Shown: positions 38,318 to 47,186, counted from the first letter of the stretch. The stretch is 64,000 nt of DNA from an uncultured Hymenobacter sp. (GCA_913776615.1 CAJYPK010000011.1:1-64000), one strand, 5' to 3'. Program-made: numbers and translations. The notes: generated from the letters alone by a model not told the origin.

Positions 38318-39565
38318 CTAGGAGTAGCGGTCGGGCGAGAAGGCGTCGGTGAGCACCGAGGCCTCTTTCTGGCGGAGTTGCTCGGCGAGCAGCAGCCCCG
38401 TGGCCGGGGCCAGGCTGATGCCCATCATGCCGTGGCCGGTACCAAAGTGCACATTTTGCCACCGGGCGGTGGGGCCGATGTAAGGCATCCCGTCGGGCGA
38501 GCAGGGGCGCAGGCCGCTCCAGATAGTCTCGGGCGCGGGCGGCGTGGGCGTGAAGCCGGCGTAGTAGCGCGAAATCGCCTCGTAAATACCCTGCACCCGC
38601 TTGGCATTGACGCGGTGGTCGGTATCCGTGATTTCCATGGTGCCGCCGAAGCGAACCTGCGCGCCGAAGGGCGTCACGGCGACTTTCTGCTCGGTGAGAA
38701 TGGCCGGCGTGCGGATGGCCGGCTGGTTGCTTTGCATAAAGCTGTAGCCCTTGCCCGAGAGCATGGGCAGCTTCAGGCCCAGCAGGCGGGCTACCTTGCC
38801 CGACCACGCCCCGGCGCACACCACCAGTTGGTCGCAGGCAAACTCGCCCTGATTGGTGACGACGTGGGTAATGCGGCCGTTGCTGTGGGCAAAGCGCTGC
38901 ACCTCGGCCTGCCCCACCAGGCGCACGCCGCGGGCCAGCAGGTGCCGCTTTAAAAAGTCGTGCAGCTTGGCCGGGTCGAGGTGGGCGTCGCCGGTGAAGT
39001 GCACGGCCCCGCGCACGTCGAGGTCGGCATCGGGCTCCAGCTCGCGTACTTCGTTGCGCGACAGCACATTGGCTGCAATGCCGTTGGCGTTGGACAGCGC
39101 GGCCATTTCCACTTCCTCGTGCTCGACGGCGGCGGTTTTGTAGAGCATCAGCAGGCCTTTTTCTTCGAGGCCGATGCCCGCTTCGGGGTACTGGCGGGCG
39201 AAGTCGAAGTACAGGCTTTTGCTGAGCAGGCTCAGGTTCTTGAGGTAGGGCAGGCTGCGGTCGACGTGCTTTTTATTGGCCGAGCGGTAAAACAGCAGGC
39301 ACCACTCCACGAGGCGGCGGTCGAGGCGCGGATGAATGTAAAACGGGCTCTTGGCCGAAAACATCCACTTCACGCCCTTGCCAATCATACCCGGCGAAGC
39401 CAGTGGCACGAAGTGGCTGGGCACGATCATGCCCGCATTGCCGATCGAGCAGCCCTGCGTCAGGTCGCCCTGGTCGATGACGGTTACTTCAATGCCCGCC
39501 TCGGCCAGGTAGTAGGCGGTAAACAGCCCGACGGTTCCCCCGCCGATAATCGTTGCCTTGCTCAT
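38318..39565 (-). CDS. D-hydroxyproline dehydrogenase (DadA-like FAD oxidoreductase)
   Basis: Flavoprotein of 415 residues in the DAO/DadA family. It has the FAD-binding ATIIGGGTVGLFTAYYLAEAG (4-24) and VIDQGDLTQGCSIGNAG, then LVVCAGAWSGKVARLLGL and a C-terminal TGHGMMGISLAPATG. In the context of a 4-hydroxyproline epimerase gene 12 bp upstream, it should oxidise cis-4-hydroxy-D-proline to 1-pyrroline-4-hydroxy-2-carboxylate. It is the last gene of the four-gene catabolic operon. A general D-amino acid dehydrogenase is the alternative. Confidence 0.88.
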   Translation of the reverse strand: MSKATIIGGGTVGLFTAYYLAEAGIEVTVIDQGDLTQGCSIGNAGMIVPSHFVPLASPGMIGKGVKWMFSAKSPFYIHPRLDRRLVEWCLLFYRSANKKHVDRSLPYLKNLSLLSKSLYFDFARQYPEAGIGLEEKGLLMLYKTAAVEHEEVEMAALSNANGIAANVLSRNEVRELEPDADLDVRGAVHFTGDAHLDPAKLHDFLKRHLLARGVRLVGQAEVQRFAHSNGRITHVVTNQGEFACDQLVVCAGAWSGKVARLLGLKLPMLSGKGYSFMQSNQPAIRTPAILTEQKVAVTPFGAQVRFGGTMEITDTDHRVNAKRVQGIYEAISRYYAGFTPTPPAPETIWSGLRPCSPDGMPYIGPTARWQNVHFGTGHGMMGISLAPATGLLLAEQLRQKEASVLTDAFSPDRYS

Positions 39566-39577
39566 AACTCACTAAGC

Positions 39578-40579
39578 CTAAAGAACCTGGAACCCGTGAA
39601 CGTAGGGATCCTCGTCGTCGAAGAAAATAGTATTGTGCCCCGTAATGATGGCCCAGCCCTCAATACCGGGCCGGATGGCGGGCCGGCCCGCCACTGTCGT
39701 TTCTTCCTCAATGGTCCCCGTAAACACGGAGCCGATAATACTCTCGTGCACAAACTTATCGCCGGGCTTGAGACGGCCCTGGGCGTACCACTGGGCCATG
39801 CGGGCCGAGGTGCCGGTGCCGCAGGGCGAGCGGTCGATGGCCTTGTCGCCGTAGAACACGGCATTGCGCGCCGTGGAGGTCGGGGCCAGGGTGTCGCCGG
39901 CCCACAGGATGTGCGAAAGTCCCTGAATGGTTGGGTTTTCGGGGTGCACGAACGTGTACTGCTCGTTGAGGCGCTGGCGCAGCACCCGGCTCCAGGCAAT
40001 GAGCTGGTCGGCGGGGTAGGCTTGCAGCCCCTTGAAATTGGGCTGCGGGTCGACGATGGCGTAGAAGTTACCGCCGTAGGCCACGTCCACGCGCAGCGTC
40101 CCCAGGTCGGGGCACTCCACGGCCAGCCCCTCCGAGTCGAGGTAGGCGGGCACGTTGACGAGCTTCACCGACTTCACCTTATTGCCCTCCTGCCGGTAGC
40201 TCACCAGTACGAGGCCGGCGGGCGTTTCGAGGCGCAGCTGGCCCGGTACCTTGGGCGTAATCAGGCCTTCTTCGAGGGCGATGGTCACGGTGCCGATGGT
40301 GCCGTGGCCGCACATGGGCAGGCAGCCGCTGGTTTCGATGTAAAGCACGGCCACGTCGTTGGCCGGGTCGTGCGGGGGATACAGGATGCTACCCGACATC
40401 ATGTCGTGGCCCCGCGGCTCAAACATGAGGCCCTTGCGAATCCAGTCGTATTCCCGCAGGAAATGCTGGCGCTTTTCGCTCATGTTGGCCCCGTGCAGCA
40501 CGGGGCCGCCGCCCGCTACCAGGCGCACCGGGTTGCCGCAGGTGTGCGCGTCGATGCAGAAAAAAGATTTGTGGGGCAT
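39578..40579 (-). CDS. 4-hydroxyproline 2-epimerase
   Basis: Proline racemase family enzyme of 333 residues, converting trans-4-hydroxy-L-proline to cis-4-hydroxy-D-proline. Both catalytic cysteines are present: C90 in LPMCGHGTIG and C253 in SPCGTGTSA. This excludes the hydroxyproline dehydratase variant, in which one Cys is replaced. The N-terminus SFFCIDAHTCGNPVRLVAGG is typical. The frame continues to an ATG at 40627, but that part is encoded by the MITE repeat, so the ATG at 40579 (MPHKSFF) is chosen. Confidence 0.92.
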   Translation of the reverse strand: MPHKSFFCIDAHTCGNPVRLVAGGGPVLHGANMSEKRQHFLREYDWIRKGLMFEPRGHDMMSGSILYPPHDPANDVAVLYIETSGCLPMCGHGTIGTVTIALEEGLITPKVPGQLRLETPAGLVLVSYRQEGNKVKSVKLVNVPAYLDSEGLAVECPDLGTLRVDVAYGGNFYAIVDPQPNFKGLQAYPADQLIAWSRVLRQRLNEQYTFVHPENPTIQGLSHILWAGDTLAPTSTARNAVFYGDKAIDRSPCGTGTSARMAQWYAQGRLKPGDKFVHESIIGSVFTGTIEEETTVAGRPAIRPGIEGWAIITGHNTIFFDDEDPYVHGFQVL

Positions 40580-40596
40580 AGGTGGGAATTTACGTT

Positions 40597-40686
40597 TGTC
40601 ATTGCGAGCGCAGCGAAGCAATCGCATCAGAATGAGCCGGACAAGTGCGCCCTAGGTGCGATTGCTTCGCTGCGCTCGCAATGACA
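40597..40686. repeat. MITE-like inverted repeat, copy A
   Basis: 30-bp perfect arms (40597-40626 and 40657-40686, starting TGTCATTGCGAGCGCAGCGA) with a 30-nt centre. It sits inside the hydroxyproline operon between the aldehyde dehydrogenase and epimerase genes, where it would form a large RNA hairpin. Related copies lie at 47031-47186 and 63697-63924. Confidence 0.88.
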
Positions 40687-40734
40687 GACAATAAGTATAG
40701 ACTAGTTGAAAAAAGCAGCTACCCCGAAAGCACG

Positions 40735-42198
40735 TTAGCTAGGTGTAAGGCTACGCTGGGTAAGCTCCGAATTGACCACTCGCCACAGACCGGTCGGGTT
40801 TTCGTCGCGCAGGGCCGGGGGCAGCAGGGCCGCCGGGGCGTCCTGGAAGGTAACGGGCCGGGCGAAGCGCTTGATGGCGTAGGTGCCCACCGAAGTGCTG
40901 CGGGGGTCGGTAGTGGCCGGGAAAGGTCCGCCGTGCGTCATAGCCGGGCTTACTTCCACGCCCGTGGGCACGCCCCCGAACAGCAATCGACCGCATTTTT
41001 CGCGCAGAGCTTCGGCCAGCGGGGCGGCGTGCGCCAGCTCGGCGGCCGTGCCCCACAGCGTGCAGGTGAGCTGCCCGTGCAGCGCCTCGACGGCGGCTTG
41101 CAGCTCGGCGGCACTTTGATAAGTGACGACCAGGGTAAACGGCCCGAATACCTCTTGTTGCAGGGCCGCATCTTGCAGCCACTCGGCGGCGGTGGTGCGG
41201 GCCAGGCCCGGGCCGCCTTCCAACTCGTGCGGGGCGGGCTGCACCAGCGGCTGCACGGCCGAATGATTGACCACGCCCGCGAGGTGCTGGTAGTAGTTAC
41301 CGGCCAGGCCGGCGTTCAGCATGGCAGCGGGGGCGGCAGCCCGGAGGGCCGCTTCCAGCTCGGTGATGAACGTGGTAGCCGCCTCGCCTTCGGGCACAAA
41401 CAACAGGCCCGGATTGGTACAAAACTGCCCCACCCCTAGCAACACCGACTGGGCCGCCTGCCGGGCCAGCGCGGCGGACTCGGCCGCCAGCCGCTCGGGC
41501 AGAATGACAATGGGATTAACACTACCCATCTCGGCGTACACCGGAATGGGCACCGGCCGCCGGGCGGCCAGGTCGAACAACGCCTTGCCACCGCCAAACG
41601 AGCCAGTGAACGCCACCGCCCGCGCCGCTGGGTGCTGCACCAGCTCGGCGCCCACCGCCGGCCCGCCTTCCACGTGCTGAAACACGCCGGCTGGCAGGCC
41701 GCATTGCGCCGCCGCCTGGGCAATGGCTCCGGCTACCAGCGCCGAGGTGCGCGGGTGGCCGGGGTGCGCCTTGTACACCACCGGGCAGCCGGCGGCCAGC
41801 GCCGCGGCCGTGTCGCCGCCCGCCGTTGAAAAGGCCAGCGGGAAATTGCTGGCCCCGAACACCACCACCGGCCCGATGGGCAGCAGCAGCCGGCGCAAAT
41901 CGGGCCGGGGCAGGGGCTGACGCTCGGGCAGGGCCGTGTCGATGGTCGCCTCGGCCCAGTAGCCATCGGCTACCAGGTCGGCAAACAGGCGCAGCTGGCC
42001 CACCGTGCGCCCACGCTCGCCGGTGAGGCGGGCCAGGGGCAGGTGGCTTTCGGCGCTGGCCGTTTGCAGCAGCTCGTCGCCCAGGGCCTCGATGGCCGTG
42101 GCGATGGCCCGGAGGAAACCAGCCCGGACGTCGCCCGGGCTGGTTTTGTAAGTTGCAAAGGCTGCCGTGGCCGCCGCAAAAACGTCGTTACTCGGCAT
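40735..42198 (-). CDS. 2,5-dioxopentanoate (alpha-ketoglutarate semialdehyde) dehydrogenase
   Basis: Aldehyde dehydrogenase of 487 residues from the ATG at 42198 (MPSNDVFAAATAAF). The catalytic Cys260 is in GQFCTNPG and the general base Glu223 is in YAEMGSVNP. The cofactor region VVVFGASNFPLAFSTAGGDTAAALAAGCPVVYKAHPGHP matches the NADP-dependent ketoglutarate semialdehyde dehydrogenase subgroup. It oxidises the product of the deaminase encoded just upstream to 2-oxoglutarate. The start overlaps the upstream gene by 11 bp. A TTG or similar at 42228 would overlap further and is less likely. Confidence 0.9.
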   Translation of the reverse strand: MPSNDVFAAATAAFATYKTSPGDVRAGFLRAIATAIEALGDELLQTASAESHLPLARLTGERGRTVGQLRLFADLVADGYWAEATIDTALPERQPLPRPDLRRLLLPIGPVVVFGASNFPLAFSTAGGDTAAALAAGCPVVYKAHPGHPRTSALVAGAIAQAAAQCGLPAGVFQHVEGGPAVGAELVQHPAARAVAFTGSFGGGKALFDLAARRPVPIPVYAEMGSVNPIVILPERLAAESAALARQAAQSVLLGVGQFCTNPGLLFVPEGEAATTFITELEAALRAAAPAAMLNAGLAGNYYQHLAGVVNHSAVQPLVQPAPHELEGGPGLARTTAAEWLQDAALQQEVFGPFTLVVTYQSAAELQAAVEALHGQLTCTLWGTAAELAHAAPLAEALREKCGRLLFGGVPTGVEVSPAMTHGGPFPATTDPRSTSVGTYAIKRFARPVTFQDAPAALLPPALRDENPTGLWRVVNSELTQRSLTPS

Positions 42199-43129
42199 GG
42201 GCAACGGCCTGCGCGGGCTCGGTAGCAAACGTGGGCAGCGTGGGCCGGGTGGCGATGCCGTGCTCGATGAGGGCCGTGACGCGCTCGCGCTCCTCGCCTA
42301 CCAAGGTCAGGCGCGGGGCCCGCACGTACTCGGTACCGATGCCCGCCAGCTGCTCGGCCAGCTTGATGTACTGCACCAGTTTGGGGTGAATATCCAGCTC
42401 CAGCAGGGGCAGGAACCAGCGGTAGATGGCGCGGGCCTCCTCAATACGGCCTTCCTTCACCAGGTGGAAGATGGCTACCGTTTCGCGCGGGAAGGCGCAC
42501 ACCAGGCCGGCTACCCAGCCGTGCGCACCCATTACCAGGGCTTCGAGGGCCAGGGTATCGACGCCGCCCAGGATGTGCAGGCGGTCGCCGTAGCGGGTCG
42601 CCATGCGCGTCACGTTGGAGATGTCGCGGGTCGATTCTTTCACTGCCTGAATGTTGGGGCAGGTATCGAGCAGCTCATCAAACATCTCCAACGTTACCAG
42701 GGTCTTGTAATCAACCGGGTTGTTGTAGATCATGATGGGCAGCGGCGTGCTCTGCGCGACGGCCGTGAAGTAGGCCACCGTTTCGCGGTGGTCGGTGGGG
42801 TAGCGCATGGCCGGCAGCAACATGAGGCCCGCCGCACCAATTTCCTGGGCTTCGCGGGCGCGCTGCACGGCTTCGTGGGTCGAGCCCTCGGCAATGTTGA
42901 GCACCACGGGCACGCGGCCCGCTACGTACTCGATGGTGCGGCGCGTGAGGTCCTGCTTCTCAGCCGTGCTCAGCACGCTCGATTCCCCCAGGGTGCCACC
43001 CAGGATGATGCCATCGACGCCGGCCGCCAGCTGGGCATCCACGTTCAGGAAGAAGGTGTCGAAATCCAGGCTGCCATCCTGGTGAAATTTGGTCGTGAGG
43101 GCAGGAAATACGCCGTTCCAGTTAATCAT
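42188..43129 (-). CDS. DapA-family 1-pyrroline-4-hydroxy-2-carboxylate deaminase
   Basis: Dihydrodipicolinate synthase superfamily lyase of 313 residues. The Schiff-base lysine is K164 (IQAVKESTRD), the tyrosine is Y135 (MIYNNP), and the carboxylate-binding loop is GGTLGES (44-50). In this operon it should deaminate 1-pyrroline-4-hydroxy-2-carboxylate to 2-oxoglutarate semialdehyde, not make dihydrodipicolinate. The assignment rests on the complete pathway around it. It is the first gene of the operon, with a candidate promoter 20 bp upstream. Confidence 0.85.
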   Translation of the reverse strand: MINWNGVFPALTTKFHQDGSLDFDTFFLNVDAQLAAGVDGIILGGTLGESSVLSTAEKQDLTRRTIEYVAGRVPVVLNIAEGSTHEAVQRAREAQEIGAAGLMLLPAMRYPTDHRETVAYFTAVAQSTPLPIMIYNNPVDYKTLVTLEMFDELLDTCPNIQAVKESTRDISNVTRMATRYGDRLHILGGVDTLALEALVMGAHGWVAGLVCAFPRETVAIFHLVKEGRIEEARAIYRWFLPLLELDIHPKLVQYIKLAEQLAGIGTEYVRAPRLTLVGEERERVTALIEHGIATRPTLPTFATEPAQAVAHAE

Positions 43130-43149
43130 GAGTGAGACTGCTTTTAGGA

Positions 43150-43213
43150 CAAAAGTATTGGGCCTCGCCGGCGATTTCTCATACCGAATTAGTGAGAAAT
43201 GATACTAAATTGA
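43150..43213. promoter_or_regulatory. Divergent promoter/operator of the hydroxyproline operon
   Basis: On the minus strand, positions 43157-43150 read TACTTTTG, matching the TAnnTTTG -7 box. Upstream lie two direct half-sites, TCATACCGAATT (from 43179) and TGATACTAAATT (from 43200), spaced 21 bp as is usual for AraC proteins. ATTTCTCA/TGAGAAAT form 8-bp inverted arms (43174-43181, 43193-43200). The adjacent AraC regulator is the likely binder. Confidence 0.5.
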
Positions 43214-43261
43214 CGGATATTTCGTCCCCAGCCCCATCCCGGGCCGGCTTTTAGTATCGTT

Positions 43262-44119
43262 ATGAAAGTAATTCCTTTCAAAGTCCCCAAAGCCAGCCAG
43301 GATTTTATCCGCTACCAGGTTGACGACCAGCCGTATTTCTACGACAAGCTGCACCAGCACCCGGAGCTACAGCTTTCGCTGGTGCTGGAGGGCGAGGGCC
43401 GGCTCATCGGGGGCGACTACATCGGGCGCTTTGCCCCCGGCGACGTGTTTTTGCTGGGGCACGACGTACCGCACGTTTTTCGCAGCGACGAGCAGTCCTA
43501 CGCCCCGGGCCAAACGGCCCGCAGCCACGCCATTTTCGTATTCATGGACCTGAAGGCGCTGAGCGGCGGGCTCTATAACATTACCGAGCTGCAGGAAGCG
43601 AAGCGGTTTTGCGAGCAGCTCACGGGCTGCTACCGGGTGCAAGGGCCAGCCCGCGAGGAGATTACCCGGCTGGTGCAGGCGTTACAGCCCGAAGCCGGGC
43701 TGGGGCGGCTGCTGGGCGTGCTGCGCATTATCGAGCAGCTGATGCTGCCCGAGGCGCTGCACTGCCTGAGCGTGGCCGACCAGATGCGCAACCTCAGCGA
43801 GCGCGAGGTGAAGCGCCTGGAGCGCGTGCTCAATTTTATGATGACGCACAGCCACCGGGCCATTGCGCTGGAGGAAGTAGCGGCCGTGGCCAACATGAGC
43901 CGCGAGGCGTTCTGCCGCTTCTTTAAGGAGCGGACGCGCAAGACGTACGTGCGCTACCTCCAGGAACTACGGATGACCAACGCCTGCCAACTGCTGCTGC
44001 ACACCGACCAAACCGTAGCCAGCGTGGCCTACGCCAGCGGCTTTGCCAATTTGTCGCACTTCAACCGGGTGTTTTCCAAGCTCATGGGCAAAACCCCGCG
44101 CGAGTACCAGCGCGGGTGA
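43262..44119 (+). CDS. AraC-family regulator of hydroxyproline catabolism
   Basis: Transcription factor of 285 residues. An N-terminal cupin (YFYDKLHQHPELQLSLVLEGEGRLIGGDYIGRFAPGDVFLLGHDVPHVF) probably binds the inducer. Two C-terminal HTH motifs are visible (IALEEVAAVANMSREAFCRFFKERT and TVASVAYASGFANLSHFNRVFSKLMGKTPREY). It is divergent from the four-gene catabolic operon, with direct-repeat half-sites between them. It probably responds to hydroxyproline or a pathway intermediate, which is inferred from position. Confidence 0.88.
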   Translation: MKVIPFKVPKASQDFIRYQVDDQPYFYDKLHQHPELQLSLVLEGEGRLIGGDYIGRFAPGDVFLLGHDVPHVFRSDEQSYAPGQTARSHAIFVFMDLKALSGGLYNITELQEAKRFCEQLTGCYRVQGPAREEITRLVQALQPEAGLGRLLGVLRIIEQLMLPEALHCLSVADQMRNLSEREVKRLERVLNFMMTHSHRAIALEEVAAVANMSREAFCRFFKERTRKTYVRYLQELRMTNACQLLLHTDQTVASVAYASGFANLSHFNRVFSKLMGKTPREYQRG

Positions 44120-44129
44120 GCAAAACGTA

Positions 44130-44192
44130 CTAGCCCCCGCAAGCCCGGTAGCCTGGCAGTTGCCTGCCCGCTACCGAGCGCACGGGGGCTAG
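44130..44192. terminator. Hairpin between convergent araC-like and pyrC genes
   Basis: Outer arms CTAGCCCCCG (44130-44139) and CGGGGGCTAG (44183-44192) enclose inner arms CGGTAGC and GCTACCG. It lies between two converging genes, so it is a likely bidirectional terminator, although no long T run follows. Confidence 0.6.
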
Positions 44193-44218
44193 ATGGCCCG
44201 CGGGCTGGGCGCAATGCG

Positions 44219-45499
44219 CTAGCTGCGCTCCAACAGGATTTCCGTCCCCAGCACGACCAGATCTACCCGTCCCCGCAGGGTCTGGTTGATGAAGGGAGTG
44301 TTCTGGGACTTGGATTTCATGAATTCCCGCGTGAAGGTTGTTTCGGCCTCGGTATCAAACAGCACAAACTCGGCTACCTGGCCGACTTCAATGCTGGGCA
44401 CCGGCAGGTCCATCAGGCGGCGGGGCTCGGCCGAGTAGCGCTTCACGACCAGGTCCCAGCCAAATTTTCCGGGCTGCACGAAGAAGTGATGGAGCGACAC
44501 CAGGGCCGTATCCAGGCCGGTAATGCCATTGGGCGCGTTGATGAAATCCTGGGCCTTCTCAAACGGGGTATGCGGGGCGTGGTCGGTGGCGATGATGTCG
44601 AATACGCCGTCGACGAGCCCGGCCAGGAGCGCGTCGCAATCGGCCTGGGTCCGCAGCGGCGGGTTCATTTTGTAATTCGTGTCGTAGTCGCCGATGTGCT
44701 CGTCGGTAAACAACAAGTGGTGCGGGGCCACCTCCGCCGTCACCTTCACGTCGCCGCGCGATTTCCACCAGCGGATGGTTTCCATCCCGAGCTTGGTCGA
44801 TACGTGCTGAATGTGAATGTGCGCGCCCGACGCGTGGGCCAGGCGAATGTCGCGGTCGATAATGATTTCTTCCGCGCAGGCCGGCGAGCCCTTGATGCCG
44901 AGGCGGTAGCTCATTACCCCCTCGTTGAGGGCGCGCGGCCCGGCCAGCTCCGGCACCTCGCAATGGCTGGCGAAAAACATCCCGAATTCGGTGGCGTACT
45001 GCATCGCCCGCAGCAGCACGGCGGGGTCGCCAGTGGTGTCCCCGTCGTCGGTCAGCATTTTCACCCCGAGCTCGCGCATCCCGTCGATTTCCGCCAGCTC
45101 TTTGCCTTCGCGGTTTTTGGTGACGCAGCCGGAGGTATAAATCGGAATGCGCGAGCGGAGCTTGGCGTTGTCGAGCACGGCCGCCACGACCATGGCCGAG
45201 TCGATGGCCGGGCGGGTGTTGGGCATCATCACCACGCCGGTCACGCCGCCGTTGATGGCCGCCTCGCTGCCCGTCGTAATGGTTTCCTTGGCCTCGAAGC
45301 CGGGAGCGCGAAAATGGACGTGGGCATCGAACATGCCCGGCATGAGCACCCGCCCGCGCGCGTCGATGACGCGCGCACCCTCGGGCACGGCCAGGTGACT
45401 ACCAATGTCCTGAATTTTTCCTTCGACAATCAGGACGTCGCCCTCGCGCAGCACGGGTGAGTTTTCGGCGGCGATGCGGGCGTTTTGCAGGAGAAGCAT
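44219..45499 (-). CDS. pyrC: Dihydroorotase
   Basis: Amidohydrolase of 426 residues from the ATG at 45499 (MLLLQNARIAA). It catalyses ring closure of carbamoyl-aspartate in de novo pyrimidine synthesis. Metal-binding motifs are DAHVHFRAPGFEAKET, HIQHVST and ATDHAPHTPFEKAQDF, and the substrate region is GVVMMPNTRPAID. The pattern is the type I (bacterial, non-E. coli) class. It lies 94 bp downstream of pyrB on the same strand, so the two are probably an operon. Confidence 0.92.
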   Translation of the reverse strand: MLLLQNARIAAENSPVLREGDVLIVEGKIQDIGSHLAVPEGARVIDARGRVLMPGMFDAHVHFRAPGFEAKETITTGSEAAINGGVTGVVMMPNTRPAIDSAMVVAAVLDNAKLRSRIPIYTSGCVTKNREGKELAEIDGMRELGVKMLTDDGDTTGDPAVLLRAMQYATEFGMFFASHCEVPELAGPRALNEGVMSYRLGIKGSPACAEEIIIDRDIRLAHASGAHIHIQHVSTKLGMETIRWWKSRGDVKVTAEVAPHHLLFTDEHIGDYDTNYKMNPPLRTQADCDALLAGLVDGVFDIIATDHAPHTPFEKAQDFINAPNGITGLDTALVSLHHFFVQPGKFGWDLVVKRYSAEPRRLMDLPVPSIEVGQVAEFVLFDTEAETTFTREFMKSKSQNTPFINQTLRGRVDLVVLGTEILLERS

Positions 45500-45593
45500 A
45501 ACTAGATAATTGCGGTAAACCGGCAAGGGCGGGGAAAAAGCTTGCCGCTGAAAGATGTAGATGACGAAGCGGCATTGGCCGCCGGGCTGGCCG

Positions 45594-46574
45594 CTAGGCC
45601 GTCAGGTGCGGAAAAGTAGGCAAGGCGCGCTCGTACGTCGGCGCCGACTTGGGGGCCTCCCCGCCCGGCGTGAGCCAGTCGAGCACGGCCATGCGAATGG
45701 CAATCCCGTTTTCAACCTGGTTGTTGATCAGGCTGCGCTCGTAGTCCATCACGGCGTCGCAGAGCTCAACTCCCCGGTTCACGGGGCCGGGGTGCATGAT
45801 GTACAGCCCCCGCTGGCGAATTTCTTCCAGGCGGGTATTGGTAATGCCGTAGATGCGGTGGTATTCCCGCAGGCTGGGGAAGAACTGCACGTCCTGGCGC
45901 TCCATTTGCACGCGGAGCAGGTACACGAAATCGGGCTCCCAGGCCATGGCGGCCTGGTAATCGGTAAAGCGGCGAATGGTGGCCGGCCCGTACTTGGGCA
46001 CCAGCGAGCCCGGCCCCAGGTACGCGACTTCGATTCCCAGCTTTTGCAGCAAGGTGCTGGTGGAGCGGGCGACGCGGGAATGGAGGATGTCGCCGATGAT
46101 GAGCACTTTCTTACCCCGGGGATCGGGAAACTTCTCCTTGATGGTGAAGGCATCCAGCAGGGCCTGGGTGGGGTGCTCGTGCGCGCCGTCGCCCGCGTTG
46201 ATGACCGACGCCGTGGTTTGGCGGGCAATCATGCCGGGCAGGCCCGACCGACTGTGCCGCACCACGATGTAGTCGGTGCGCATGGCCTGGAGCGTCTCAA
46301 TCGTCTCGCGCACCGATTCGCCCTTGGTGATGGAGGATTGGGCAACGTTGAAATTCGTTACTTCTGCGGAAAGGCGCTTGGCCGCGACCTCGAAGGAAGT
46401 GTGCGTCCGGGTGCTGGGCTCGTAAAAAAGCATGAGCACGGACTTCCCCGCGAGGGCGGGGACTTTCTTCACCGACTGGGTGAACAGTTCTTTAAAGGAC
46501 GTGGACTGGTCGAGTAGGAATTCGATTTCCTCCCGGTGCAGGGAGGCAATGTCGAGCAGGTCTTTGCGGGCCAT
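45594..46574 (-). CDS. pyrB: Aspartate carbamoyltransferase catalytic chain
   Basis: Transcarbamylase of 326 residues for the committed step of pyrimidine synthesis. The carbamoyl phosphate site is EPSTRTHTSFE (52-62), and HEHPTQALLDAFTI and MHPGPVNRGVEL are the second and third family signatures. No pyrI regulatory chain is nearby. The leader contains a terminator-like hairpin at 46745-46773 that may attenuate transcription. The gene stands next to a plasmid-type replication module. Confidence 0.94.
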   Translation of the reverse strand: MARKDLLDIASLHREEIEFLLDQSTSFKELFTQSVKKVPALAGKSVLMLFYEPSTRTHTSFEVAAKRLSAEVTNFNVAQSSITKGESVRETIETLQAMRTDYIVVRHSRSGLPGMIARQTTASVINAGDGAHEHPTQALLDAFTIKEKFPDPRGKKVLIIGDILHSRVARSTSTLLQKLGIEVAYLGPGSLVPKYGPATIRRFTDYQAAMAWEPDFVYLLRVQMERQDVQFFPSLREYHRIYGITNTRLEEIRQRGLYIMHPGPVNRGVELCDAVMDYERSLINNQVENGIAIRMAVLDWLTPGGEAPKSAPTYERALPTFPHLTA

Positions 46575-46744
46575 ATCGGGGTTAAGAATAAAGGAGACTG
46601 ATTAGCTAAAGCGGCCGGGCTGAAGGCTGGCGTTCCGTTGTCCACGGCGCGGGGAAGCCAGCTGGCGAAGTAGGGCTGGGTGGCCGGGCGGCCGGTGCGA
46701 GTTGACAAGCCCGGTCGGGTGGGGTGCGCCGCTTCGCCCGGACA

Positions 46745-46773
46745 TAAAAAAACCGCTTCGGAATCCGAAACGG
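46745..46773 (-). terminator. Terminator-like hairpin in the pyrB leader
   Basis: On the minus strand a 9-bp stem (CCGTTTCGG / CCGAAGCGG, one G-U pair) with a 3-nt loop is followed by TTTTTTTA. It lies about 170 bp upstream of pyrB and faces it, so it could be an attenuator. No gene on the minus strand ends just before it. Confidence 0.6.
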
Positions 46774-46805
46774 TAGCGGGGCAATTCTCAGAAAGTACAA
46801 CGGAA

Positions 46806-46913
46806 ATGCCAAAGGCAAAATCGGAAAAACCGGTGAAGGAGAAGACCTTACGGTCCATTCGCGGTTCCTTGTCAAGGAGGATTACGCGCTTCATCAACAA
46901 GCTTTTCGGTTGA
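46806..46913 (+). CDS. Possible 35-residue basic peptide
   Basis: Short frame MPKAKSEKPVKEKTL... rich in Lys/Arg, opposite the pyrB leader. Third positions are moderately GC-rich. It has no known motif and may be chance. Confidence 0.22.
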   Translation: MPKAKSEKPVKEKTLRSIRGSLSRRITRFINKLFG

Positions 46914-47030
46914 AGCATTATGCAAAGCTACGGCATTGTTACGCATTCAGTGCGCCCGGCAAACAAGAATTTTAGTGGTGGCAAACGCCCATTGGCCGCT
47001 CCCCTAGCTAAGTAGCGGTGAGGTCGCACC

Positions 47031-47186
47031 TTAGAAGCTGTTTACGTTAGCTAAACCAACGGTCATTGCGAGCGCAGCGAAGCAATCGCATCTGCTCAGC
47101 CTAGCCATTCGGGTGTGATTGCTTCGCTGCGCTCGCAATGACAAACAGCTTGTAGATGGGTAGCAAGAACTTAAACAGCTTCTTAG
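47031..47186. mobile_element. MITE-like element, copy B
   Basis: The 26-bp perfect core arms (47062-47087, 47117-47142; GTCATTGCGAGCGCAGCG...) lie within outer terminal repeats TTAGAAGCTGTTTA (47031) and TAAACAGCTTCTTA (47172), which differ by one base. It has no coding capacity. The layout suggests a non-autonomous element of about 155 bp. Confidence 0.65.

Noticed and set aside
40580..40627. Epimerase start at 40627
   Set aside because: The added 16 residues come from the MITE arm. The ATG at 40579 fits the family.
46469..46918. 149-codon minus-strand frame over the pyrB leader
   Set aside because: It runs out of frame into pyrB and is Ser/Pro-rich without motifs. I treat the region as leader with a possible attenuator.
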